Part shown: positions 9,601 to 18,289 of the stretch, in pieces
Numbering within the stretch: the stretch's first letter is position 1
Layout: every line of letters starts with the position of its first letter
Source of the DNA: Legionella moravica DSM 19234
Lineage (GTDB): Bacteria; Pseudomonadota; Gammaproteobacteria; Legionellales; Legionellaceae
DNA length: 64,000 nt
Assembly (NCBI RefSeq): GCF_000423305.1
Contig: NZ_AUHS01000008.1
Coordinates: 124,001-188,000 of the forward strand
Reading direction: 5' to 3'
Position numbers and translations under genes: made by a program
Notes under the pieces: model-generated
Databases searched by the model: none
Seen by the model: the letters and a program-made list of their open reading frames with translations, nothing else
What the model was told of the DNA's origin: nothing

Positions 9601-9923
9601 AATTGTTTCAGGATGAAACAGGTTCATGGATTATAGCCCGGCATGATGAAGAACAGAATGAATACGAATTATTGGTGGAACATCAAAACCGTTTGGTGAC
9701 CCGAATTATTGACCGAATTTTTGTTGAGCAATCGAATCTGTGGATCATCGATTTCAAAACAGGAAAAGAAGATGAACCTTCATTAACCCAACATCAACAA
9801 CAGCTGAATGAATACGCGTATCATTTATCTAGCAGCTACATGCTTCCCATCCATTGCGGCCTGTACTATCTAACCAACAATCATTGGATTCATTGGCAAT
9901 ACGAACCCGTGGCAAATTCATAA
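6687..9923 (+). CDS. AddA/UvrD-like helicase-exonuclease
   Basis: A 1078-residue superfamily-1A helicase fused to a C-terminal RecB/Cas4-type nuclease domain, the layout of AddA/RecB. Helicase motifs in order: Walker A APAGSGKTE near the N-terminus, TIDSLCQ, the DExx box LLIDEFQDTS, GDPMQSIYRFR, CNFRS, MTIHKSKGLEFD, and VLYVAVTRAKSRLYLF. The nuclease end has GIVVHQMLQWI and DFKTGK with the metal-binding and catalytic residues, so it should be active in double-strand-break processing. ATG at 6687 lies four bases after the lysAC stop and is preceded by AAAGG, suggesting co-transcription with lysAC. The usual partner AddB is not beside it in this window. Confidence 0.82.
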   Translation: MTLVDSEQRNRATDPRTSFIVQAPAGSGKTEILTQRYLRLLSTVNSPEQIVALTFTRKAATEMRERIILALQQAALNKSATSPHQQLTLNYAHEALIRSNQFNWDLLEQPNRLKIITIDSLCQSINQAIPLLEKQIAYAQITDTPERYYLKAARNCIQFAMETPEYQQSIKTLLIHVDNRQERLIELFKSLLGQRDQWLTPLFQARAQDKSAFEDALRFIEQHELSRFRDSLPFTLSERLIALARTVASAENNPDSPRFVLRDWYDFQQSSPDICAALCQLILDSSLSIRNSFDHHVGFLKQYYSAEDYKRLKMESSELLAALKEYPDFLDALLQVRNVPNPEYDPEQWEVLQALFVLLPLLAGYLQVLFSEQNEVDFTTISHQAITALGEADNPTDLALYLDNAIHHLLIDEFQDTSLSQFELITRLVQGWLPDDGKTLFLVGDPMQSIYRFRQAEVGLFYRAKEQGIGPVSLESLELSCNFRSSAPIVNWVNSQFSKIFPQQIDIESGAVSFHPSVNVLGNDASSAIHAMQCEHREHEASLMIQVIQNELKTNPDESVAILVRSRTQLTDIMNLLRQYKIPYQGTDIDLLTNLVHLRDAWSLTQALLNPADRLAWLSVLHGPYCGLSLSDIHLIAQYNIKKSVYSALLQLDKIHGLSDEGTIRARYFTQVMHQSLAHRYQFTLSEWVRKTLTYLFIDKILSQSQLNDLEQFWILIDRYEQKGRLPDIEEFFLEFKKLYSQQTTPSQLHVMTIHKSKGLEFDTVILPGLGTQLKRVDQPMLRWLKLPTEHQNDLLLVSPIKAAHQEHCPLYDYLNQLDEAKNQYEAQRVLYVAVTRAKSRLYLFDSSSKTSKSSFRSLLKNQEFNTCQEEERPDKPEYSAPELVKLPLNCYQKSNFESISPTNPPPKELVTGIPRLTGIVVHQMLQWICDHHPQNIDHVPWNLAQRELKQLGFEEEAQLSALSVIKTQITQLFQDETGSWIIARHDEEQNEYELLVEHQNRLVTRIIDRIFVEQSNLWIIDFKTGKEDEPSLTQHQQQLNEYAYHLSSSYMLPIHCGLYYLTNNHWIHWQYEPVANS

Positions 9924-10055
9924 TAGAATTTAAAATGGATCACTCCATGAACAATATGAGAGTTCCTTAATGTGATGTGCCCCCTTGAAAGACTACTAGT
10001 GATTCAGTAAATCCTGCGTTATCATCCTGTTTTTGTATTCATCAGGGTTTAATAA

Positions 10056-11129
10056 ATGACAGTTGAACAAACAATAAGAAACGTTTTGGATAACCTTCAA
10101 GACCCGTTGCTTGGTCTCAATGGTAAAGAAATGAATATGCAGTACAGCCTGGCTACTTCTTCAGATTCAATTGAGATCACAGTCAAAACAGGTTTCCCTT
10201 GTTTGATTTTAGAAGAGACATTTAAAGAACCCGCGTTGACAGCACTAAACACGCATTTTCCACATCACAAAATCACCTTAAAAATAACCCAGTTCATCAG
10301 AGCTCATAAAACTCAAATGGTTGGCAAAGGATTAAGGGGAGTAAAAAATACAATTGCCGTCGCTTCAGGAAAAGGAGGGGTTGGCAAATCAACCGTGACA
10401 GTGAATCTTGCCGCAGCCTTGGCTCGCGCAGGAGCCAGAGTAGGTATTCTGGACGCTGATATTTATGGGCCAAGTATACCGCTGATGCTGGGTCCGTGCG
10501 AACCGGTTCAAATCAGAGGGGACCATTATTTGCCCATCCAGGCACATGGGTTACAGGCCATGTCCATTGGTTACATAACGGACATGGATCAGGCACTGAT
10601 TTGGCGCGGTCCAATGCTCGCTAAATCATTAATCCAAATGCTCGATATTACACTTTGGGATGAACTGGATTATCTGTTTATTGATTTACCACCAGGAACT
10701 GGTGATATTCAGCTCACCTTAGTACAAAAAATCCCTTTAACTGCTGCTCTAGTGGTAACAACACCTCAAAATGTAGCCACTTTAGATGCGCAAAAAGCAA
10801 TTACCATGTTCTCCAAAACAGGAATTGATGTGTTAGGCGTTATCGAAAATATGGCAACCCATATTTGCAGCCAATGTGGACATCAGGAGGCCATATTTGG
10901 TGAGGGAGGAGCAAAAGCCATTTGTGAAGCCAATCACAGTAAGCTGTTAGGACAACTTCCTTTAGATAGCGAGATTAGAAAGCAATGCGATGAAGGCATG
11001 CCAATCGCGACTCAACCACGAAATAAGTTGACTGATGCATTTATAAAAACCGCCTTAAACAGTGCTATTGAACTGTCAAAAAAACCAATCAATTATGCCG
11101 ACAAATTTCCGAATATTGTTGTTGAATAG
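10056..11129 (+). CDS. mrp: Mrp/ApbC-family iron-sulfur cluster carrier ATPase
   Basis: A 357-residue cytoplasmic P-loop ATPase that carries and delivers [4Fe-4S] clusters. The first 90 residues form the MIP18/DUF59-like domain common in bacterial Mrp proteins. Then come the deviant Walker A ASGKGGVGKST, the switch region DADIYGPSIP, the Walker B-like FIDLPPGTGD, and the cluster-binding CxxC (CSQC) in the last third. It is a single gene with its own upstream gap of about 130 bases. Length is standard. Confidence 0.93.
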   Translation: MTVEQTIRNVLDNLQDPLLGLNGKEMNMQYSLATSSDSIEITVKTGFPCLILEETFKEPALTALNTHFPHHKITLKITQFIRAHKTQMVGKGLRGVKNTIAVASGKGGVGKSTVTVNLAAALARAGARVGILDADIYGPSIPLMLGPCEPVQIRGDHYLPIQAHGLQAMSIGYITDMDQALIWRGPMLAKSLIQMLDITLWDELDYLFIDLPPGTGDIQLTLVQKIPLTAALVVTTPQNVATLDAQKAITMFSKTGIDVLGVIENMATHICSQCGHQEAIFGEGGAKAICEANHSKLLGQLPLDSEIRKQCDEGMPIATQPRNKLTDAFIKTALNSAIELSKKPINYADKFPNIVVE

Positions 11130-11150
11130 TATTTGCCCAAGAGGAGTTCA

Positions 11151-11227
11151 TTAGGGGCTATTGACAATTCCGACTTCAACATATCACTAAGCTGGAGTTA
11201 CTGTGCTGAATTGTCAATCACCCTTAT
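11151..11227. repeat. short inverted-repeat element (TTAGGG...TTGACAATTC family)
   Basis: A 77-bp unit starts TTAGGGGCTATTGACAATTC and ends with a near-complement GAATTGTCAATCACCCTTAT; the inner 11 bases pair perfectly (11160-11170 with 11208-11218). Similar tips occur at 43388-43408, 54569-54584, 58868-58888, 59053-59072 and 59991-60010. It has no coding capacity and looks like a MITE-type element. Confidence 0.6.
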
Positions 11228-11270
11228 ATCACAGAAAATGAATGAAACTCCGCTTTGTACATGACAAAAG

Positions 11271-11303
11271 AAATCTGTCATGCCCGCTCAGGCGGGCAAC
11301 CAT
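11271..11303 (+). repeat. REP-like palindromic repeat, left copy
   Basis: A 33-base repeat with an internal hairpin (GCCCGCTCAGGCGGGC) begins AAATCTGTCATGCCCGC. It matches the reverse complement of 11582-11614 with one mismatch. The two copies bracket a degenerate GIY-YIG gene. Confidence 0.85.
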
Positions 11304-11306
11304 CCA

Positions 11307-11579
11307 TCAAAATAAGCCAATGCCCAAGTCGATCCACTGAGGATTGTTTTGTTCAATCAGGTTTATTTTCCATGGTCGGTTCCTTTTTTTGATACGTTTT
11401 TCTCTGGTTATTGCTAGCTAAACATCAGAGTAAATTTCATAATAAACTAAACGATGAACAGTGTATCTTTTTGTAAAACCTTCGTTCAATTCTTCCTTGT
11501 GTTGATATACTCGCTGTATCCGGTTGCTGGTCAAGCCAGTATAAAGAGTTCCATATGCCTTGCTTCCGTGATGAATCAT
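11307..11579 (-). pseudogene. GIY-YIG nuclease-family protein, interrupted by a stop codon
   Basis: Read on the minus strand from ATG at 11579, the frame gives GTLYTGLTSN (the GIY...YIG-type strand pair), then RIQRVYQHKEELNEGFTKRY and LVYYEIYSD. After an in-frame TAG (11418-11420, codon 54) it continues as ITREKRIKKRNRPWKINLIE and NPQWIDL to a TGA at 11307-11309. This is the signature of the small YhbQ-type (COG2827) single-domain GIY-YIG proteins of about 90 residues, and full family length is kept apart from that one stop. The gene is bounded on both sides, within a few bases, by inverted REP-like palindromes. Whether the stop is fixed or strain-specific cannot be told from here. Confidence 0.85.
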
Positions 11580-11581
11580 AA

Positions 11582-11614
11582 ATGGTTGCCCGCCTGCGCG
11601 GGCATGACAGATTT
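11582..11614 (-). repeat. REP-like palindromic repeat, right copy
   Basis: Inverted copy of 11271-11303, with hairpin GCCCGCCTGCGCGGGC and one base different. It starts 3 bases upstream of the GIY-YIG pseudogene's ATG, so the palindrome would also sit in the 5' leader of that gene. On the plus strand it is followed by a run of nine to ten T, making it terminator-like in that direction. Confidence 0.85.
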
Positions 11615-11704
11615 TTTTTTCATGTTCAAAGGAATCTCCTGGTACAACGATGTATTATTTTCTTCAGACAGGTATAATAATCAAAAACATCAAATGGCAC
11701 GACA

Positions 11705-12256
11705 ATGCTCAGATTTTTAATAATAACAATCAATCTCTTATATTCCGGTTTCACACTCGCTCAATCAAGCGTTCAGATCGATCTTATCCTCTTTACCCAC
11801 CCTGAAAATGGCTCAACACACAGCGAATTGGATTCAAGCTCACCGTTAATACCAGTGAGTCACAATGCGATCCCCCTAAAAAAAAATACGGGTAAAACCA
11901 TTAGTTCCTATAGTTTGCTTTCACCTTCTCAATCAGGATTAAAGAATGAATATTATCTGCTCAGCCATAAATCTCGGTATCAGGTATTAGGCCACTATTC
12001 CTGGAGGCAGCCAGCAAAAAATCAAAGCTCTGTTGCTTTACCTGAATTAAACCATAACGGCTGGATAGTACAAGGAACCATAAGAGTAAAACAAAGCAAT
12101 TATTATTTATTAGATACAGACATACATTTCTCGCCGTCCAATAATCCACAATCATCCCTGACCATCGCACAAAAACAAAGATTAAAGGGAAGTGAAGTGT
12201 ATTATCTTGATCATCCCCGCGTTGGAATGCTGATCAAAATTCATAAAATCGCTTAA
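11705..12256 (+). CDS. CsiV-like exported protein
   Basis: A 183-residue protein with a signal peptide (LRFLIITINLLYSGFTLAQ|SS). The body resembles the CsiV family: an opening strand VQIDLILFTHPE, a central KSRYQVLGHYSWRQP, a GWIVQGTIRVKQSNYYLLDTD strand, and the C-terminal RLKGSEVYYLDHPRVGMLIK. CsiV proteins are periplasmic accessory factors of cell-wall synthesis in Vibrio; the role in Legionella is not known to me. In many gammaproteobacteria the family sits beside mfd, which is not the case here. It converges on oxyR, the two genes overlapping by 4 bases at their 3' ends. Confidence 0.6.
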   Translation: MLRFLIITINLLYSGFTLAQSSVQIDLILFTHPENGSTHSELDSSSPLIPVSHNAIPLKKNTGKTISSYSLLSPSQSGLKNEYYLLSHKSRYQVLGHYSWRQPAKNQSSVALPELNHNGWIVQGTIRVKQSNYYLLDTDIHFSPSNNPQSSLTIAQKQRLKGSEVYYLDHPRVGMLIKIHKIA

Positions 12257-13149
12257 ACCAGGCTCAATTGTGGCGTGATCAAACCGGAAATCTGTTCTCC
12301 AATTGCTTCAAGGCATTTGAGTTTAGGAGTTCCGCTTCTCCAAAATAATGCCAAAGTCCGAGCAGGTGCAGGAGCTTCAAAGGGAATATACTTTAATCTC
12401 TGAGATGGATCTGCTATTAATGACAAAGCAGGAAGTAAAGTCACGCCCATTCCTGATTGCACCATTAATCGCAGAGTCTCAAGACTTGTAGCCCTAAAAT
12501 CGGCAATATCTTGAGTCTTGGCCATTTTACAAACAGCCATAGCTTGCTCCCGCAAACAATGCCCCTCTTCAAGTAACATCATGGGCTGATTAACTAATTG
12601 TGCAATAGAAATCGAACTCGATTTAGCCAAATCATTAGACTCATCACAAACGAAATAGAACTCTTCTTCAAATAAAGTGTAACTGGTGAACTTTCCTTCA
12701 ACAGGATAAGCCATAATGGCCACATCAATTTCGCCATGTTCTAATTGATCAACTAAACGCTGAGTTTGATCTTCTATCAACCAGATTTTTAATTCAGGAA
12801 ACTGAGCCTTAATTGCAGGCATAACCCGAGGCAAGAGATAAGGTGCAACAGTGGGTATCACTCCCATGCGTAAATTACCAGCAAAGGGATCATGCAAATG
12901 TCGAGCGACGTCCTTCATCTCATCAATCAACATGAGTATCTTTTTTACTCTGGACAACAATGCATCGCCCTGCTCCGTTAACAAGACTTGTTTGTTGGTT
13001 CGCTCAAATAATGTAACACCAAGCGAGTCTTCCAGTTTTTTGATTTGCATGCTTAAAGTGGGTTGACTAACGAAGCATTTTTTAGCTGCATCACCAAAAT
13101 GCTTTACCTCTGCTAAAACAACAAAATAATGCAAATCCCTGATATTCAT
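12253..13149 (-). CDS. oxyR: OxyR peroxide-sensing LysR-type regulator
   Basis: A 298-residue LysR-type regulator. The N-terminal winged helix (LHYFVVLAEVKHFGDAAKKC, SQPTLSMQIKKLE) is typical. The ligand domain contains LLEEGHCLREQAMAVC, which aligns with the redox pair of E. coli OxyR: the two cysteines fall at residues 198 and 207, against 199 and 208 in E. coli. It should therefore sense hydrogen peroxide by disulfide formation and activate antioxidant genes. The start at 13149 is preceded by AAGGTG 6 bases upstream and gives the canonical MNIRDLHYF beginning; the in-frame extension to 13212 does not resemble the family. Its neighbours are not known targets. Confidence 0.9.
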   Translation of the reverse strand: MNIRDLHYFVVLAEVKHFGDAAKKCFVSQPTLSMQIKKLEDSLGVTLFERTNKQVLLTEQGDALLSRVKKILMLIDEMKDVARHLHDPFAGNLRMGVIPTVAPYLLPRVMPAIKAQFPELKIWLIEDQTQRLVDQLEHGEIDVAIMAYPVEGKFTSYTLFEEEFYFVCDESNDLAKSSSISIAQLVNQPMMLLEEGHCLREQAMAVCKMAKTQDIADFRATSLETLRLMVQSGMGVTLLPALSLIADPSQRLKYIPFEAPAPARTLALFWRSGTPKLKCLEAIGEQISGLITPQLSLV

Positions 13150-13359
13150 AGAACACCTTAACGATAAACACTGCCTATGATTATAGTAAAAATATTCATT
13201 GCTATCTATCAATGGTTGCCTTCTGAATTAAACTGTCTTTGTACCTTGTAGTTTTGAACTATTAATCGTTAGTAGAATCCTTCTGCCCCACGAAACACAC
13301 ATAAAAAAAATTTACACTCACCGGCATATCCTATATAGTCGCTGTTTTTTTTAATAAAA

Positions 13360-14589
13360 TTGGCTAATTTGACTCATTCAACTCAACATCAAGCACCCAG
13401 AACCATCATCTGGCTGGTAGGGGTATTTTTTTTACTGTTTCAATTCTTTCTACAGTTATCGTCTGGAATAATTGTCGGTGCGATTATGTACGAATACAAT
13501 ATTTCAGCACTTACAGCAGGTCTATTGAGCAGTTCATTTTATTACGTCTATACTTCTTTTCAAATCCCTGTTGGATTACTGTTTGACCGATACAATACGA
13601 GAACTCTGCTAACCTTTAATGCGGCATTATGTGCACTTGGCTGTTTTATTTTTGCTTCTGGACAGTCCCTACCCTATTTATTTTTAGGACGATTGATTAT
13701 TGGAGCGGGGTCATCCTTTGCCTTTGTTGGCCTTTCTCATTTGCTACGCCAACATTATCCACTAAGGCAATATGCCTTTATGATCGGTTTATCTGAAACA
13801 CTTGGGTTTACTGTAACGGTCTTTGGCATGATAGGAATGGGCACTTTAATAAGCGGTCTGGGATGGCGATACTTTATTACAGGAGCAGGTGTTTTAGGCC
13901 TTCTCATTACTGCATTGAGTTACAAATTCATCCCCAGCCATAAACCGGAAGCTCAAATAAAGCATGATTATAAAACCCAGTTAATTCTTATTTTAAAAAA
14001 TAAGCGGGCCTGGATTAATGGCATCTTTGTGTGCCTGGAGTTCTCGGTAATAACCGTCTTCGGAGCATTATGGGCTGTACCCTTCCTCGAGCTAAAGCTG
14101 AACTGCAGCATTAAGACCGCCAGCATACTCACTTCAATGATACTTCTGGGAGCAGGGTTAAGTTGTCCTGTATTTGGTCAGCTTTCCATTTATTTTATTA
14201 AACGCAAACCGCTAATCCATGCATCCTGCTTATCTACCGCACTACTGGTGCTGCTAGCGCTGTACCTGCCAACGCACAACCTGTTATTAATAGGCGCACT
14301 GCTGTTTTCAATAGGTCTATGTTGTGGGGCGTACATGCTTGCCTATTCTATTGCAAACGAGTTAGCTCCAACAGAATCCCTGTCGACCTGTACTGGATTT
14401 ACTAATACTCTTGCCATGCTCTCAGCCCCGCTTTTACAACCACTTATTGGCTACTTACTTGATGCGTTCTCTAACCAGCCTGGAGTCTATACTCTCGGCG
14501 ATTACCAACAGGCATTGTTGATCATTCCAGCTTCATTAGTCCTGGCAAGCCTCCTGGCAAACTTCCTTCCAGAAAAACCTATGCCGTAG
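13360..14589 (+). CDS. major facilitator superfamily transporter
   Basis: A roughly 409-residue inner-membrane carrier with about 12 hydrophobic segments. The MFS signature between helices 2 and 3 is clear (GLLFDRYNTR), and FLGRLIIGAGSSFAFVGLSH follows. No substrate can be assigned. The best start is a TTG at 13360 without a good ribosome site; a later start would cut the first helix. It faces away from oxyR and ends convergently on the next gene with an 11-base overlap. Confidence 0.8.
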   Translation: MANLTHSTQHQAPRTIIWLVGVFFLLFQFFLQLSSGIIVGAIMYEYNISALTAGLLSSSFYYVYTSFQIPVGLLFDRYNTRTLLTFNAALCALGCFIFASGQSLPYLFLGRLIIGAGSSFAFVGLSHLLRQHYPLRQYAFMIGLSETLGFTVTVFGMIGMGTLISGLGWRYFITGAGVLGLLITALSYKFIPSHKPEAQIKHDYKTQLILILKNKRAWINGIFVCLEFSVITVFGALWAVPFLELKLNCSIKTASILTSMILLGAGLSCPVFGQLSIYFIKRKPLIHASCLSTALLVLLALYLPTHNLLLIGALLFSIGLCCGAYMLAYSIANELAPTESLSTCTGFTNTLAMLSAPLLQPLIGYLLDAFSNQPGVYTLGDYQQALLIIPASLVLASLLANFLPEKPMP

Positions 14590-15547
14590 CTGAGACTGCA
14601 GTAATAGCGGCATCCTTGACCTGTGTAAACGATTGTTCTGTGATAAAACAAAATCCTTTAGGATTATCTTTAGAAAAACCAGCTACTGATAATGGAGGCT
14701 TCACTGCGCTATGTTCTGCAGTATTTAGTGTATTCAAAACTCTTAAACTAATTTTAGGAAGCCCTAAACTCAGCAAACACTGATTTGGATCAATCGATTT
14801 AATCGAAAGGAATTGTGACATCTTTACCTTGTTGCCAGCTGGATCACGCCATCCAGCAACAGCGGCACCAGTAGCATCTGCTTCTTTGAGATTGGCTGAA
14901 TAAAATCCGTTATCATCACTTAATCTACAAAATGTGGTACTGATGTCATGAGAGGAGTTTTGCTCCTTACTAAACCACAATTTACCAAACCAGGCATTAT
15001 TTCCCGTAACAAACTGCTCTTTATTTTCAGTTCCAGTTTGAATATGACCGTTTAATTGACTGGTTTGTAACGCTTGTAACTCCACACCCGGCCTTAAAAT
15101 TAGAGTTTCTTTGGTTTCACTAGCCTGCTTTAACATATCTACTTTAAAATTAAAGCCTTTACCCTCTTCTGCCTTCACACCAAAGATCCAACTGTCATTA
15201 ATGGGATTATAGCGAATAAAAGAACGACCAACTTGCCAGTTCAACTGAGTTGAATGTTCAATTTGCTCATTACCTTCATAAAAAAGAACCAGTTTATTCG
15301 TTTGGCCGTCAATTAATGCTGTTTTTGTATGAAAATCAGTGCCTTGTCTTTGAATCTGAAAAAAATAACCGTAGCGATCTCCGCTTTCATTGGTCACCAT
15401 TCCTGAAAAAGTCCAGCTACCAACCAACGGTTCAACAGGTTGCAGTATCTCGCTTGCTTCTTCTGAATCTACATCCGCTGCACATACTGTACTGCTGAGC
15501 ACGGTAATCAATGAAAATAAAAGAATCCAAATACGTACTGATATCAT
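14579..15547 (-). CDS. secreted protein of unknown function (possible AttH/lipocalin-like fold)
   Basis: A 322-residue protein with a signal peptide ending in VCA|ADVDSEE. The mature part is rich in beta-strand-like alternation (SWTFSGMVTNESGDRYGYFF, FHTKTALIDGQTNKLVLFYE), vaguely like the AttH/carotenoid-hydratase lipocalin-like family, but I cannot assign a motif firmly. It lies directly downstream of lpxK on the same strand with one base between them, so it is probably co-transcribed with msbA-lpxK. A link to the envelope is an inference from that position and the signal peptide only. Confidence 0.55.
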   Translation of the reverse strand: MISVRIWILLFSLITVLSSTVCAADVDSEEASEILQPVEPLVGSWTFSGMVTNESGDRYGYFFQIQRQGTDFHTKTALIDGQTNKLVLFYEGNEQIEHSTQLNWQVGRSFIRYNPINDSWIFGVKAEEGKGFNFKVDMLKQASETKETLILRPGVELQALQTSQLNGHIQTGTENKEQFVTGNNAWFGKLWFSKEQNSSHDISTTFCRLSDDNGFYSANLKEADATGAAVAGWRDPAGNKVKMSQFLSIKSIDPNQCLLSLGLPKISLRVLNTLNTAEHSAVKPPLSVAGFSKDNPKGFCFITEQSFTQVKDAAITAVSATA

Positions 15548-15548
15548 A

Positions 15549-16523
15549 TTAGCAATAACCTTTTAATAATTTGTGCGTCCATAATGCGTCCCAAAAGGCC
15601 TCATTCAATGTTGCTTCAACTGGTAAATAATACATCTTGTCGGAATGAAAGGAGCAACATTTCACGGCATCCTTTTCCGTCATAATAATATGAGATTCTG
15701 GATGATTAAAATCATTGGGCTCAAATTGATAATGATCCGGATAAGAATAAGGTTTAAATTCTATCCCTAAATGGGTTAAAGTGGAATAAAAACGTTGTGG
15801 ATTTCCAATCGCAGCAACAGCAGCTACATCTGCCTTTTTAAAAGCATCATAATCCATCTCTTCCCCTGTAGATAACTTAATTATTTTTCCTGGGATTAAG
15901 CGCATGGTATAGGCATGTTCCCGAACGCCTTCATTCACAATAATAAAATCCACTTCCTGTAATCGTGCTGCTGATTCTCTCAGTGGTCCTGCTGGCAGTA
16001 ATAATCCATTTCCCAAACCACGAACGCCATCAATTACGGCAATTTCTATGGCGCGTCCCATTCGATAATGCTGCAGTCCATCATCGCTAATAATCATTTG
16101 TACCTTATGTCTATCCAACAGATAGTGAACAGCGTCCATGCGATTGGGCGCAATAACGACAGGACAATTTGTCTTGCGTGCTATCATTAAAGGTTCATCA
16201 CCGACCTGTTCTGCAGAATCATCCATCTGTATTTCATAAGGGACGTATTGGGGTTTGGCACCATAACCACGACTGACTATTCCAACACGTAGTCCCTTTT
16301 GGTGCATTCTCTGAGCCAAAGCGATAACCAATGGGGTTTTTCCTACACCACCTACCGATAAATTACCCACGACAATAATAGGAACCGAAACAGTTCGCTG
16401 GCAAAAGGATTCCAGATATTTGCGTCGGATCGCCGTTATAAGACGATAACACCAGGATAAGGGTAACAAAGTCCATCTGAGAGGATGATTTCCATACCAT
16501 AACTTCTCGATAAAAAGAGTCAT
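15549..16523 (-). CDS. lpxK: tetraacyldisaccharide 4'-kinase
   Basis: A 324-residue inner-membrane-associated kinase that phosphorylates the 4' position of the lipid A disaccharide precursor. It shows the P-loop [12 protein letters not shown] and the family's early RYGAKP-type segment ([10 protein letters not shown]). [20 protein letters not shown] and the C-terminal [11 protein letters not shown] also fit. The N-terminal [15 protein letters not shown] is the membrane anchor. Its ATG overlaps the msbA stop by one base (TGATG), the usual msbA-lpxK pairing. Confidence 0.95.
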   Translation of the reverse strand: MTLFIEKLWYGNHPLRWTLLPLSWCYRLITAIRRKYLESFCQRTVSVPIIVVGNLSVGGVGKTPLVIALAQRMHQKGLRVGIVSRGYGAKPQYVPYEIQMDDSAEQVGDEPLMIARKTNCPVVIAPNRMDAVHYLLDRHKVQMIISDDGLQHYRMGRAIEIAVIDGVRGLGNGLLLPAGPLRESAARLQEVDFIIVNEGVREHAYTMRLIPGKIIKLSTGEEMDYDAFKKADVAAVAAIGNPQRFYSTLTHLGIEFKPYSYPDHYQFEPNDFNHPESHIIMTEKDAVKCCSFHSDKMYYLPVEATLNEAFWDALWTHKLLKGYC

Positions 16524-18289
16524 CAGCTAAACGCTTCCTCTTGAACCATCCCTAATTGTTGCACTTTATACAACTTGGCATAATGCCCATTTAATTGCAG
16601 CAACTCTTGATGAGCACCTTGTTCGACCAGATGCCCCTGCTGCATAACCACAATCTTGTTAGCATGCTTAATGGTCGATAATCGATGCGCAATAACCAAG
16701 GTGGTCCGATTTTGCATGACTCGTTCCAAAGCAGCTTGTATGTAACGTTCTGATTCACTATCCAAAGCAGAGGTAGCCTCATCAAGAATCAAAATAGGCG
16801 CATCTTTTAAAATGGCCCGAGCTATGGCTATTCTTTGCCGTTGACCACCAGACAATAAAACGCCATTTTCACCAACTCGCGTATCGTATCCTTGGGGTAA
16901 TTTTGAAATAAATTCATCGGCATAAGCTAATTTTGCGGCATTAATAATCTGCTGACGACTTACATCCCTGCGGCCGTAAGCTATATTATTCGCCAAACTG
17001 TCATTAAAAAGAGTGACGTGTTGACTGACCAAAGCCATTTGTTCTCTCAGACTTTTTAAACTGAGTTGATTAATTGGAATGCCATCAAGAGTGATCTCGC
17101 CTTCGGATACTTCATAAAAACGTGGCAATAAACTGGCAATCGTAGTTTTACCACTACCCGAATGTCCAACAAGAGCGACACAACTACCCGCCTCTATTGT
17201 AAAACTCACATCATGCAATACCTTATGTCCCTCCCTGTAGGCATAAGATACCTGTTTAAACTGAATTTCCCCAGAGGCTTTATGAGTCAAGTCAATACCC
17301 TGTGTTGACTCGACAGGTAAATCAAGCAGATTAAATACACTTTCAGCCCCAGCCAAACCTCTTTGAATGGTAGCATTGAGTGTGGTTAACGTTTTCATAG
17401 GTTTAATCAATTGCAGCATAGCAGCAATAATTGCTAAAAAAGAACCCGCGCTGACGGTAATTACAGTTGATAATTGAATAGCCGCCATGATTATCATAGC
17501 TATTCCTATTGCAATAACACATTGCACTCCCGAGACGTTAACCGCCTTGCTTACAGCAACTTTCATGTCATTTATTCGGGAATGTTCCGTTGCGGTATTA
17601 AACTTTCCTGCTTCGTACTCGTCACCCCCAAAAATACGGACAACTCGATATCCTTCAATCGCCTCACTCGCAATTTCCGTAACTTCTCCCATGGTTTGTT
17701 GAACTCGATGACTGATTCGTCTAACTCGTTTGTTGGTATAATTTACAATGATTCCGACAAAGGGGATTGTTAATAAAAACATCAGTGATAATTGCCAGCA
17801 AATAACCATCATGACGGTAAGGAGTCCAATGACCAAACAGGAATTTTGGACAAAATCCGTTAAGGCATCCGCACTGACTTGCGCGACCTGCTCTACGTCA
17901 TAAAGGATTTTAGAAAGCATTTGCCCCGAAGTGGCCTCATCATAAAAATCAGCAGGAAGATGCACAATATGAGCAAATACTTTTTGTCTCAGTACTTTAA
18001 CAACTGAGCGGGCTACCCAGGTCATACAATAACTGCCCAATGAACTGACCACTCCCCTCAAAGTAATACCAATTAAAACAATAAGCGGGATTTTTTTCAC
18101 AAAACTCATATCGATATTGATGAATCCTTTATCAAGAAAAGGTTTGGTCATGTAGGTAAACGTAGCATCAATACCCGAATAAAAAATATTGGCAAAAATC
18201 CCCAGGAGCAGCACCGGCCAGAAAGGTTTCACGTACGATAATAGACGTCTATATAAAAGGCGGGTTTTAACTGGGGCATTATTTTTCAT
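16523..18289 (-). CDS. msbA: lipid A export ABC transporter MsbA
   Basis: A 588-residue half-size ABC exporter that flips core-lipid A across the inner membrane. The N-terminal half holds about six membrane helices. The ATPase half has Walker [10 protein letters not shown], the signature LSGGQRQR, Walker [13 protein letters not shown] and the switch histidine in VIAHRLST. It works as a homodimer and is translationally coupled to lpxK downstream. Length is typical for MsbA. Confidence 0.95.
   Translation of the reverse strand: MKNNAPVKTRLLYRRLLSYVKPFWPVLLLGIFANIFYSGIDATFTYMTKPFLDKGFINIDMSFVKKIPLIVLIGITLRGVVSSLGSYCMTWVARSVVKVLRQKVFAHIVHLPADFYDEATSGQMLSKILYDVEQVAQVSADALTDFVQNSCLVIGLLTVMMVICWQLSLMFLLTIPFVGIIVNYTNKRVRRISHRVQQTMGEVTEIASEAIEGYRVVRIFGGDEYEAGKFNTATEHSRINDMKVAVSKAVNVSGVQCVIAIGIAMIIMAAIQLSTVITVSAGSFLAIIAAMLQLIKPMKTLTTLNATIQRGLAGAESVFNLLDLPVESTQGIDLTHKASGEIQFKQVSYAYREGHKVLHDVSFTIEAGSCVALVGHSGSGKTTIASLLPRFYEVSEGEITLDGIPINQLSLKSLREQMALVSQHVTLFNDSLANNIAYGRRDVSRQQIINAAKLAYADEFISKLPQGYDTRVGENGVLLSGGQRQRIAIARAILKDAPILILDEATSALDSESERYIQAALERVMQNRTTLVIAHRLSTIKHANKIVVMQQGHLVEQGAHQELLQLNGHYAKLYKVQQLGMVQEEAFS

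Noticed and set aside
11454-11720. 88-residue plus-strand frame starting MNSVSFCKTF
   Set aside because: It runs antisense through the GIY-YIG pseudogene and through the right REP palindrome (WLPACAGMTD is the usual translation of such a repeat). No ribosome site.
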